64,000 nucleotides of DNA from Eutreptiella sp. 'Long Island Sound 2002' (taxonomy: Eukaryota > Euglenozoa > Euglenophyceae > Eutreptiales > Eutreptiaceae), in assembly GCA_964036045.1 (NCBI GenBank), contig OZ038382.1, forward strand, positions 76,297,918 to 76,361,917, given 5' to 3'. Below are positions 1-9,382 of this stretch, in pieces. The notes beneath the pieces were generated by a model. It did not search any database, was not told the DNA's origin, and worked only from the letters and a program-made list of their open reading frames with translations. The position numbers and the translations under genes are program-made. Within the stretch, counting starts at the first letter, position 1; each line of letters begins with the position of its first letter.

Positions 1-460
1 CGGGGAGCGTTTATCAGACCATTGTTGTGGTCTTTGCCCTTTCTGTCTCCGCAGCTCTCATACGTGGGCAGATATTTATAGCGTTGTGTTTTTTTTTTAA
101 TTGGAGGCAGTGATCGTGTGCCAGCAGTTCTGCACCGTTGCAGGACAAACCACCGTGTACATCCTCGTCCAAAGTTCCGTTGTGCTGGATGCATCCAATT
201 GGAAGCTATCTGACAGGGGAACCAGCTGCACGGTCCGCGCACAGTGCACGCCGTAGCAGAGGAGTCCCGCGTCTTTGGATCTCGGCAACAAGTCTTGTCC
301 CGACGTACAATTGGATGTTTCACGTTTGTGATTTCGAGCCACAATGTCAAGATTGTGGATGCTGCAACAAATTCCTGCCTTTTGCTAAAGGATGCTCGTG
401 TGTCAAGCATAAGTCGCTTTTTTTTTTTGCCGTCAGTGGAGTGTGGGGAAAAGAAACTTG
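1..460. other. No confident gene
   Basis: Mixed-composition DNA at the window edge. A possible splice acceptor (pyrimidine tract ending in CCGCAG) sits near position 54, and short open stretches follow in several frames. None shows a recognisable domain or consistent coding character, so no gene is called. Confidence 0.3.
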
Positions 461-740
461 AAAATGTATGGCACACTTTTTTTGTGACGCGGCCTACACC
501 TAAGAAAAAAAGGTACATGATTTACCGTTTTTTTTTGTTACACGACCTACGCTTTTTTTGATATGCAACCTATTGCCAGAAAAAAAAATGGCGAGTTACG
601 CTTTTTTCTTTGTAAAAGAAGTCAGGTACTTTTTGTTGATACACGGCCTACTGCCAAAAAATTGGCAGGTGACGCTTTATCAAAAAAAGAAAAAAGCAAG
701 TTCGGCTTTCTTTGTTACGTGACTCACCCTTTTTTTGATA
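460..740. repeat. T/A-run-rich degenerate repeat
   Basis: Runs of seven to nine T or A alternate with short conserved words (CGACCTACGC, GCCAAAAAA, GCGAGTTACGCTT). The same words, including GCGAGTTACGCTT after a long A run, recur at about 12700-12820, so this is a dispersed repeat. The apparent ORFs across it are low-complexity Phe/Lys strings and are not called. Confidence 0.5.
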
Positions 741-1529
741 CGCCACTTCTGATTTTCTCCCCAGAGAAGGCAGTGGTGAGGCAGCCACTTCGGATTTCGC
801 CCCCTTGTTTGGGGACCCCCGAGAAGGCAAGGGTGAGGCAGCCCCTTCTGATTTTGTCCCCTTGTTTAGGGACCCCCGCAAGGAAGAGCTAAGTGGGTAC
901 GGAGTCGCGTGTTTTACGAAAACAAAACGCTTTTTTTGTTTTTTTTTCCCCGTTTTTGGCCGTTTTTTGCCGCGGGTTGGTGTTTTTTCACGCTTTTTTG
1001 TGTTTTTTTGTTTTTTCATGGTGGTATTAGGTACAAACGCATCTTGTGGTACCAAGGAAGCATTGTTTTTTGAATATTTTTGGCATTCCTTGTTTCTCCG
1101 ACGTCTTCTGGCAGAGTGTTTTTTTGCTTTTTTCCCTCATGCATGACATGCCAAGTAGTTCTACAATGGGGGGCACACATATATGGGAGATGTGGGATGT
1201 GGGATGTTGGGTCCGTATGTCATGGCATGAACATGTGCAAATGTGAATGCAAATCTATGATGACATGGCAAATAGAGGTGCAATGGGGGCCACACATATA
1301 TAGGAGATGTAGGATTTGGGATGTTACGTCCATATGTCATGGCATGTATACGTGCAATCTGTGATCACATAGCAGATAGAGGTGCAATGGAGGTCACAAA
1401 AAGAAAGTAGATGGGATGTGGGATTTGGGATGTCTGGTATGGGATGTGGGACGTAGGACGTGGGATGTGCATTGCAAATACGTAGGACATGTTCGCTGTT
1501 TCCCCTTCTTGCTGGCGTATGTTTTGTTG

Positions 1530-1718
1530 ATGCCTGGTGTCTGGGTGAAGAAGGACGTCGAGGGCGCTGAGTGGTCCTTCCATACATCCGTCTCGGCCGC
1601 CGCTCATTACCTGGGAGAGCAGGGCGTCAAGTTGCATGACCCACAAGTCAGCGGGGAGGTCAAGTGCAATGGTGCCCGCGACGGTTGGCGTTTCACTACC
1701 GACCTGAACACGGTATGA
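1530..1718 (+). pseudogene. Small NUMOD-like DNA-binding domain fragment
   Basis: A ~60-residue open stretch with the look of a nuclease-associated modular (NUMOD/IENR-type) DNA-binding repeat: Trp-Ser-Phe, then a helix-like Ser-Ala-Ala-Ala-His-Tyr-Leu-Gly, then a Gly-Trp-Arg-Phe ending. These features are read directly; the family assignment is inference from pattern. It ends at a TGA within the left inverted-repeat arm and an identical mirrored copy lies at 8448-8636 on the minus strand. No start codon context or partner domain is visible, so it is probably one exon or a remnant. Confidence 0.35.
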
Positions 1719-1839
1719 CCCGAAGTGGCGTTTTCCCACCATTTTCACTCGTTCCTGCTTGTGTGTTGACAAATTAATGTATCCCGGCAGCCAGGGTGTT
1801 TTTTAGGTGGGTTTGCCCAAGGACTGCCGGGTTGACGTT

Positions 1840-2000
1840 ATCTCCTACTTCGCTGTGGATGGCCGCTATTATTTCTTGTTGCATTCTGGATGCTCAATGT
1901 TATTTCCTAGTGTACTCTGGATGGTCACTTTAATTTCTGGATGGTCGCTGTTGTTTCGTGTTGTTTCCTGTTGCACTCTGGATGGTCACTGTTATTTCCT
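1840..2000. repeat. ~32-bp minisatellite (left copy)
   Basis: Repeats of a unit containing GGATGGTCACTGTTATTTCC and variants, with a period of roughly 30-34 bp. It is the mirror of the array at 8105-8335, which begins directly behind the second zinc-finger fragment. Confidence 0.7.
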
Positions 2001-2012
2001 ATGCATTCTGAG

Positions 2013-4665
2013 GAATCTAAAAAAAAGGGGACAAAATCAGAAGGGGTTGCCTCATTCCTGCCTTCTCAGGGGCCCACAAGAGGGTGGAAGTGCTACGTAA
2101 CCACTGCGGTCTCGGGGGATGCCCAAACAAGGGGACAAAATCAGAAATGGCTGCCTCACCCCCACCTTCTCAGGGGCCCACAAGAGGGTGAAAGTGCTAC
2201 ATAACCCCTGCATTCTCGGGGGTCCCCAAGCAAGGGGACAAAATCACAAGTGGCTTCCTCACCCTTGCCAGGTCAGGGAAGCACAAGAGGGCAGAAGTAG
2301 TATGGAACTCCAGCATTCTCGGGGTCCGCAAACAAGGGGACAACATCAGAAGCGGCCGCCTCAATCCTGCCTTGTGAGGAGCCCACAACAGGGTGGAGAT
2401 GCTACGTAACCCATGCATTCTCGGGGGTCCCCAAGCCAGTGGGCAAAATCAGAAGAGGTTGCTTGACGCCTGCCTTCTCCGGGGACCACAAGTGGGCGGA
2501 AGTGCTACGTAACCCTTGCATTCTCGGGGGTACCCAAACAAGGGGACAAAATCAGAAGTGGCTAGCTCACCCATGCCTTCTCCGGGGCCCACATGAGGGT
2601 GGAAGTGCTATGTAAACCCGGAAATCTTGGGGGTCCCCAAAACAAGGGGACAAAATTAGAATTGGCTAGCTCACCCCGGCTACCCCGGGGGCCCACAAGT
2701 GGGCGGAGGTACTATGTAAGCCCTGCATTCTCGGGGGTCCGCAAACAAGCGGACAAAATCAGAATTGGCTGCCTCACCCGTGCCTTCTCGGGTGCTATGT
2801 AACCCCTGCATTCTCACGAGTCCCAAAACATGAAGACAAAATCGGAAGTGGCGGCCTCACCCCTACCTTCTTGGGGGCCCGGAAGTGGGCGGAAGGACTA
2901 CGTAACCCCTACATTGTTGCGAGTCCCCAAACAAGGGGACAAAATCAGAAGTAGGTGCATGACCCCCGCCTTCTTGGGGGCCCGCTAGATGGCGGAAGTG
3001 CTACATAACCCCTGCATTGTCGAGTGTCCCCAGACAAGGGGACAAAATGAGGAGTGGCTGCCGGACCCCCTCGTTCTTGGGGGCCCGCAAAATGGCGGAA
3101 ATGCTATGTAACCACTGCATACGGGGGCGTCACCAAACAAGGGGACCAATTCAAAGGTGGATGCCGCACACCTGCCTTGTTGGGGAAAGACATGAGGGTT
3201 GAAGTGCTACGTAACCCGTGAATTGTGGCGTGCCCCAAAACAAGGGAACAAAATCAACAGTGGGTGCCTCACCCCTGCCTTCTCGGGGGCCCACAAGTGG
3301 GCAGAAGTAGCACGTAACCCTTGCATTCTCGGGGGTCCCCAAACAAGGGGACAAAATCAGAAGTGGCAGCCTCACCCAGCCCTTAGCGGGGGCCCACATG
3401 AGGGTGGCAGTGGTACGTAAGCCTTGCATTCTCGGGGGTACCCAAACACAGGGTCAAAATCAGAATTGGCTACCTCGTCCCAGCTACCCCGGGGGTCCAC
3501 AAGAGGGCGGAGGTACTATGTAACCCCTGCACTCTCGCAGGTCCCCAAACAAGGGGGAAAAATTAGAAGTGGCTACCTCACCCCTGCCTTCTGAGGTGCT
3601 ATGTAACCCCTGCATTCTCACGGGTCCCCAGACAAGGGGACAAACTAGGAAGTGGCTGCCTCACCCGTGCCTTCTCTTGGGGCCGCAAGCGGGCGGAAGT
3701 GCTTCGTAAACCCTTGCATTCTCGACGGTCCCCAAACAAGAGGACAAAATCAGAAGTGGCTGCCTCACCCCTGCCTTCTTGGGGGTCCTCACGAGGGTGG
3801 AAGTGCTATGTAACCCCTGCATTCTCCGGTCTCCCCAAACACGGGGACAAAATCAGAAATGGCTACCTCACCCTTGCCTTCTCGGGGGTTTCCAAACAAC
3901 GGAAGAAAATTAGAAGTGGCGGCCTCAACCCTGCCTTCTCAGGGGGTCACAAGAGGGCAGAAGTGCTACGTAGCCCTGCGTTCTCGAGGGTCCCCAAACA
4001 GGGGGACAAAATTAAACGTGGCTGCCTCACCCCTATCTTGTTCACGGCCCACAAATGGGCAGAAGAGCGATGTAACACCTACATTCTCAAGGGTCCCACA
4101 ACAACGGGACAAAATCAGAAGTGGTTGCCTCACCCTTGCCTTCTCGGGGGCCCACGAGAGGACGAAATGCTACATAACCGCTCAACACGCTGAACGCGGT
4201 ACATAACCCTTGCATTCTTGGGGGTCCCCAAACAAGGGGACAAAATCAGAAGTGGCCGCCTCACCCCTGCCTTCTGGGGGGCCCGCAAGTAAACATAAGT
4301 GCTACATAACCCCTTCATTCTTGGGGGTTCCAAAATCAGGGGACAAAATGGGAAAAGGTTGCCTCATCCGTGCCTTCTCGGGGGCCCACAAGTGGGCGGA
4401 AGTACTATGTCACCTGTGCATTCTCGGGGGTCCGCAAACAAGGGAACAAATTCAGAAGTGGCTGCCCCACCCTTGCCTCGTTGGAGAAGGACAAGAGGCG
4501 TAACCCCTATATTGTGGCACGCCCCAAACCAAGGGAACAAAATCAAAAGTGGCTGTCTCACCCCTGCCTTATGGAGGGCCCACAAGAGGGCAGAAGTGGT
4601 AGGTAACCCCTGCATTCTCGAGGGTACCCAAGTAAGGAGACAAAATCTTAAGTGGCAGCCTCACC
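2013..4665 (+). repeat. 103-bp satellite array, forward orientation
   Basis: Around 25 imperfect units of about 103 bp. Each unit has two related halves of ~51 bp: one with GCATTCTCGGGGGTCCCC then AAACAAGGGGACAAAATC, the other with GCCTTCTCGGGGGCCCAC then AAGAGGGCGGAAGTGCTA. The first half contains a 6-bp stem hairpin (GTCCCC-AAACAA-GGGGAC). Units diverge by point changes and small indels. Long ORFs crossing the array only reflect the repeat and are not genes. Confidence 0.9.
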
Positions 4666-4810
4666 CATGCCTTCACTATGACCTCAAATGCATTTGCGTG
4701 GCCAAATTACATGTTTTTTAAAGGTTCACAGCATGGTGTCACTCAAACGCTCAACCAATCAACAACACAAACCATAAAAAAACAATGTGTTGCAGACTGG
4801 TTGCTTCGGC
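4666..4810. other. Unique spacer where satellite orientation flips
   Basis: A ~140-bp AT-richer stretch without satellite motifs. To its left the satellite is forward, to its right it is reversed, so this is the inversion junction of the array. No gene or clear repeat is seen in it. Confidence 0.6.
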
Positions 4811-4999
4811 ATTATCCCCTTGCTTGGGCACCCCCGAGAATGCAGGGGTTACGTAGCATATCCACCTTCTTGTGGGCCCTTGAGATGGCAGGGGTCACGC
4901 AACGCCGTCTCATTTTGAACCCTTGTTTTTCCACTCTTGAGAATGCACGGGTTACATAGCACTTCCCCCGATCTGTGGGCCCCCCGAGAAGGCAAGAGT
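4811..4999 (-). repeat. 103-bp satellite, reverse orientation
   Basis: About two units of the satellite as reverse complement (TGAGAATGCACGGGTTACATAGC, TTTGAACCCTTGTTTTTCC and similar). It is cut at position 4999/5000 by the first zinc-finger fragment. Confidence 0.8.
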
Positions 5000-5504
5000 G
5001 GCGCCTGTTTCGCCAGCAGTGGCAAAAGGGGCGGCCGTGGTTGAAATACATCAACGACCTCATGCACTGCGCTGCTTGTCGGATGTACCCCTGGCCTGGT
5101 GGCTGCCCTGAACCGGCCCAGGGTACCAACAACTTCCGCGCCTCAGCCGTGAAGAAGCATGAGCGCTCCGGTCGGCACCATGTTGCACTGGCAATGTGGG
5201 TATCCGATGGTCAGAAGTCCTCTGCCTTCGGGACCCTGCCGCCGCACGTACGCGACGGGGTCCTGACGGCGTTCCGAGCGGTGTACCAAGGGGAGAAGAG
5301 CGGGGGTTCCCTGCGGGACTTTCCTGAGGATCTGTCTATGATCGAGCTCTTTGGTGGCAATGCCCTTTCTGGCTACCGCTCCCGGTTCTCTACCCGTGGC
5401 ATTCTTGCGGCCATAGCAGTGCCTTTCCGCAACACCATCCAGATGGCACCAGGAAATAACCATGATCCTCCCGAGCACACCAAGAAATAACAGTGACCAT
5501 CCGG
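5000..5504 (+). pseudogene. TTF-type zinc-finger fragment (hAT-related), copy 1
   Basis: An open frame of ~160 residues with the TTF-type finger common near the N-terminus of hAT-type transposases and their domesticated relatives: Trp-Leu-Lys-Tyr, a Cys-Ala-Ala-Cys pair, then Thr-Asn-Asn-Phe-Arg-Ala-Ser-Ala, Lys-Lys-His-Glu and Gly-Arg-His-His. A Leu-rich region follows, and it ends Glu-His-Thr-Lys-Lys-stop inside one unit of the 32-bp minisatellite. The 505-bp block is almost identical to 7622-8126, differing at only a few bases (for example Gly/Arg and Ala-Leu-Ser/Val-Leu-Cys). Satellite borders it on both sides with no flanking gene, so it looks like an inserted copy rather than a working gene. 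Confidence 0.6.
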
Positions 5505-6290
5505 GGTTACATAGCACTTCCGTCGATCTGTGGCTCCCCCGAGAAGGCAAGAGTGGGGCACCCAGTTCTGATTTTGTCTCACTGTTTGGGGGCACGGGAG
5601 CATGCAACGGTTAGGTAGCACTTCCGCCCTCTTGTGGGCCCCTGAGAAGGCAGGGGTGACGCGGCCACTTCTCATGTCGTCCCCTGTTTTGGGGACCCTT
5701 GAGAATGCGGGGGTTGCATCGCACTTCCGCCCTCTTTTGGGCCCTTAAAAAATAGGGGTGAGGCAACCACTTCTGATTTTGTCCCCTTGTTTGGGGACAC
5801 GTCAGAAGGCAAGAGGTGGCGTAGTATTTCCGCCCCCTTTTGGGCCCCCGGGAGGGCAAGGGTGAGGCAACCGGTTTTGATGTTGCCCCCTTGTTTGGGC
5901 AACCCCGAGAATGCATGGGTCTTGTAGCAGTTCCGCCCACTTTTGGGCCCCCGAGAGGGCAGGTGTGAGGCAACCCCGTCTAATTTTATGCCATGTTTGG
6001 GGACACCGGAGAAAACAAGGGTTACGTAGCATTTCTGCCCGTTTTTTGCGGCCCCCGAGAAGGCAGGGATGAGGCAACTTTTTCTGATTTTGTCCATTTG
6101 TTTGGGACTGCTGAGAATGCAAGGCTTCCGTAGCACTTGCGCCCACTTGTGGCCCCCCAAAAGGCAGGGGTGAGGCAACCACTTCTGATTTTGTCCCCTT
6201 GTTTGGGGCCCTGTGAGGATGCAAAGCTTACGTAGCATCTCCACTCCCTTGTGGACTTCTCACAAGGCAGGGGTGAGGCAACCACTTCTG
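5505..6290 (-). repeat. 103-bp satellite, reverse orientation
   Basis: About seven or eight reversed units (GGGTGAGGCAACCACTTCTG, TTTTGTCCCCTTGTTTGGGG). The array is interrupted on the right by the terminal-inverted-repeat element. Confidence 0.85.
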
Positions 6291-6296
6291 ATTGTA

Positions 6297-7178
6297 CCCT
6301 TCGTGAACCGGCCGTTTGAATCCGAGATTCACGGTACCGCGAATTTCACCTATTTTTGCTGTTTCTTGCTCGTCACTTGGTGCCATCGTGTGCTTTTGTC
6401 GTGCTATCTTCGCCCAAAGTAAGATCCAACAAATGTGTGCAATTTAGAGGTTTGAAGTAGTCGCATGGTTCAACACATTTGGTGAGATTCGCGTGAATGT
6501 GAAATTCACGCACCCAAATTCACGCATAAATTCATCCCAGATTCACAGATTCACGAGAATGTGAAATTCGCACGAATTTCGTACGAAGGGTGGAAGTGCT
6601 ACGCAACCACTGCGGTCTCCGGGGTGCCCAAACAAGGGGACAAAATCAGAAGTGGCTGCCTCACCCCCACCTTCTCAGGGGCCCACAAGAGGGTGAAAGT
6701 GCTACATAACCCCTGCATTCTCGGGGGTCCCCAAGCAAGGGGACAAAATCACAAGTGGCTTCCTCACCCTTGCCAGGTCAGGGAAGCACAAGAGGGCAGA
6801 AGTAGTATGGAACTCCAGCATTCTCGGGGTCCGCAAACAAGGGGACAACATCAGAAGCGGCCGCCTCAATCCTGCCTTGTGAGGAGCCCACGAATTTTCG
6901 TACGAATTCACGTGAATTCACGCCTGTGAATCGGCTACAGGCTTGCTGGGTTTCGGCACCTCTCGTTTTGGGCACGGTTCGGACATGATGGATGCTTTTG
7001 GGGCGGGACTTTCATTGGATGATGCGTAATGAAGCCGGGGGAAGAATTTTGGCCCCTCAAATCCCTCGGAGGGATCCAAAAATATGGCATTTCCCCCCAA
7101 AAATCTCAAAATTTGGGTAGATTCACGTGAAATTCACGCAATTATTCAAACGGCCACTTAACGGCCGTTCACGAAGGG
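6297..7178. mobile_element. Terminal-inverted-repeat (MITE-like) element carrying satellite DNA
   Basis: Both ends read CCCTTCGTGAAC then CGGCC inward, and TA flanks each end; a looser palindrome extends to TTGTAC/GTACAA. The subterminal regions are dense in ATTCACG/CGTGAAT words. No transposase is present, so the element is non-autonomous. TA duplication with such TIRs fits a Tc1/mariner-like element, but the flanking satellite also allows a shorter or absent duplication. It interrupts a satellite unit between CTGAT and TTCGTCC. Confidence 0.7.
6588..6892 (+). repeat. Satellite segment carried inside the TIR element
   Basis: About 305 bp nearly identical to 2082-2387 of the forward array, in forward orientation, whereas the surrounding array is reversed. 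It is bordered on both sides by almost the same 16-17-bp sequence (CGAATTTCGTACGAA, with one extra T on the right). The stretch was therefore moved or copied into the element. Confidence 0.8.
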
Positions 7179-7183
7179 TACAA

Positions 7184-7290
7184 TTTCGTCCCCTTGTTTG
7201 GGGACTCCCGAGAATGCTGGAGTTACGTGCTACTTGTGCTCTCGTGCTTCCCCGACCTGGCAAGGGTGGGGAAGCCACTTCTGATTTTGT
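7184..7290 (-). repeat. Single reversed satellite unit
   Basis: One satellite unit (CCCCTTGTTTGGGGACTCCC, GAATGCTGG) directly right of the TIR element, fading into the Cys-rich fragment near 7290. Confidence 0.7.
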
Positions 7291-7540
7291 GGAGAGGCGC
7301 AAGCCTTGCAATGAACTGCGTCACCAACCGCGGTTGTGCAGTGTGCATGCGCAGTGCGTGTGCATTGGGCACACTTTACCACCGGGCCTGTCAAAGGACA
7401 GTGACAGACTAGGCACACGCACATGTAGCAGTGGAACTTGTGTTGTACAACAACAATACCACATAGTTCATGGGTCTGCTTGCCACAGGAAACACATTTC
7501 TTAAGGTGCCCTCCAAACTCACTATCGCAAGCACCGCAAA
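7290..7540 (-). pseudogene. Cys-rich double zinc-finger (PHD-like) fragment
   Basis: About 83 residues with regularly spaced metal ligands: Cys-Gly-Ala-Cys, Cys-Val-Ser-Cys, His-Glu-Leu-Cys, then Cys-Tyr-Met-Cys, Cys-Leu-Val-Cys-His-Cys, Cys-Ala-Gln-Cys, His-Ala-His-Cys and Cys-Lys-Ala-Cys. The pattern is two PHD/RING-like fingers in tandem. It is antisense to, and just upstream of, zinc-finger copy 2. The frame runs on into satellite at one end and into the antisense of the TTF fragment at the other, so only this part is credible. The fold and partner are unknown; it may be the C-terminal end of a neighbouring transposon gene. Confidence 0.45.
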
Positions 7541-7621
7541 CGCGGTTGGCACCGGCAAGACCGCTGGGGATGGATGGTGCTGCGCGGGGTTTTGCACCAC
7601 CACCACCAAACCGAGGCCGGC

Positions 7622-8126
7622 GGCGCCTGTTTCGCCAGCAGTGGCAAAAGGGGCGGCCGTGGTTGAAATACATCAACGACCTCATGCACTGCGCTGCTTG
7701 TCGGATGTACCCCTGGCCTGGTGGCTGCCCTGAACCGGCCCAGGGTACCAACAACTTCCGCGCCTCAGCCGTGAAGAAGCATGAGCGCTCCGGTCGGCAC
7801 CATGTTGCACTGGCAATGTGGGTATCCGATGGTCAGAAGTCCTCTGCCTTCGGGACCCTGCCGCCGCACGTACGCGACAGGGTCCTGACGGCGTTCCGAG
7901 CGGTGTACCAAGGGGAGAAGAGCGGGGGTTCCCTGCGGGACTTTCCTGAGGATCTGTCTATGATCGAGCTCTTTGGTGGCAATGTCCTTTGTGGCTACCG
8001 CTCCCGGTTCTCTACCCGTGGCATTCTTGCGGCCATAGCAGTGCCTTTCCGCAACACCATCCAGATGGCACCAGGAAATAACCATGATCCTCCCGAGCAC
8101 ACCAAGAAATAACAGTGACCATCCGG
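7622..8126 (+). pseudogene. TTF-type zinc-finger fragment (hAT-related), copy 2
   Basis: Same 505-bp block as copy 1, with the same finger ligands. Here it runs without a break into the 32-bp minisatellite and the right inverted-repeat arm, so this looks like the source locus and copy 1 the derivative. A possible splice acceptor (TTTCGCCAG) lies just inside its left edge, so the fragment may be an internal exon. No catalytic DDE region is present nearby. Confidence 0.6.
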
Positions 8127-8335
8127 AGCGCACTAGGAAATAACAGTGACCATCCAGAGTGCAACAGGAAACAACACGAAACAACAGCGACCATCCAGAA
8201 ACTACAGTGCCCATGTGGAGCACACCAGGAAACAACAGTGACCATCCATAGCACACTAGGAAATAACAATGAGCATCCAGAATGCAACAAGAAATAATAG
8301 CGGCCATCCACAGCGAAGTAGGAGATAACGTCAAC
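8105..8335. repeat. ~32-bp minisatellite (right copy)
   Basis: Seven or so units of AGGAAATAACAGTGACCATC plus a variable spacer (AGAGTGCAAC, ATAGCACACT and others). Mirror image of 1840-2000. Confidence 0.75.
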
Positions 8336-9382
8336 CCGGCAGTCCTTGGGCAAACCCACCTAAAAAACACCCTAGCTGCCGGGATAAATTAATTTTTCAA
8401 CACACAAGCAGGAACGAGTGAAAATGGTGGGAAAACGCCACTTCGGGTCATACCGTGTTCAGGTCGGTAGTGAAACGCCAACCGTCGCGGGCACCATTGC
8501 ACTTGACCTCCCGGCTGACTTGTGGGTCATGCAACTTGACGCCCTGCTCTCCCAGGTAATGAGCGGCGGCCGAGACGGATGTATGGAAGGACCACTCAGC
8601 GCCCTCGACGTCCTTCTTCACCCAGACACCAGGCATCAACAAAACATACGCCAGCAAGAAGGGGAAACAGCGAACATGTCCTACGTATTTGCAATGCACA
8701 TCCAACGTCCTACGTCCCACATCCCATACCACACATCCCAAATCCCACATCCCATCTACTTTCTTTTTGTGACCTCCATTGCACCTCTATCTGCTATGTG
8801 ATCACAGATTGCACGTATACATGCCATGACATATGGACGTAACATCCCAAATCCTACATCTCCTATATATGTGTGGCCCCCATTGCACCTCTATTTGCCA
8901 TGTCATCATAGATTTGCATTCACATTTGCACATGTTCATGCCATGACATACGGACCCAACATCCCACATCCCACATCTCCCATATATGTGTGTCCCCCAT
9001 TGTAGAACTACTTGGTATGTCATGCATGAGGGAAAAAAGCAAAAAAACACTCTGCCAGAAGACGTCGGAGAAACAAGGAATGCCAAAAATATTCAAAAAA
9101 CAATGCTTCCTTGGTACCACAAGATGCGTTTGTACCTAATACCACCATGAAAAAACAAAAAAACACAGAAAAGCGTGAAAAAACACCAACCCGCGGCAAA
9201 AAACGGCCAAAAACGGGGGAAAAAAACGTAAAACACGCGACTCCGTACCCACTTAGCTCTTCCTTGCGGGGGTCCCTAAACAAGGGGACAAAATCAGAAG
9301 GGGCTGCCTCACCCTTGCCTTCTCGGGGGTCCCCAAACAAGGGGGCGAAATCCGAAGTGGCTGCCTCACCACTGCCTTCTCT
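8135..9382. repeat. Right arm of 1.24-kb inverted repeat
   Basis: Reverse complement of 763-2000. Compared with the left arm it lacks about 17-20 bp in the T/A-run region near 9225. Its outer end stops within a satellite unit, exactly where the left arm begins. Confidence 0.85.
8448..8636 (-). pseudogene. Small NUMOD-like domain fragment, mirrored copy
   Basis: Antisense twin of the fragment at 1530-1718, with Gly changed to Arg at one site. The same Ser-Ala-Ala-Ala-His-Tyr-Leu-Gly helix and Gly-Trp-Arg-Phe end are visible. The family assignment carries the same uncertainty as for the left copy. Confidence 0.35.

Larger units (their letters stand above)
763..2000. repeat. Left arm of 1.24-kb inverted repeat
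   Basis: This segment reappears as its reverse complement at 8135-9382, with near-identity over more than 1.2 kb. The clearest difference is a short indel in a T-rich tract near 920-945. Both arms contain, in mirrored order, a short satellite piece, a poly-T region, three GGGATGT-rich stretches, a small coding-like domain and a ~32-bp minisatellite. The arms enclose about 6.1 kb. High identity implies recent duplication or a palindromic arrangement kept by conversion; it could also be the long terminal repeat of a foldback element. Confidence 0.85.
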
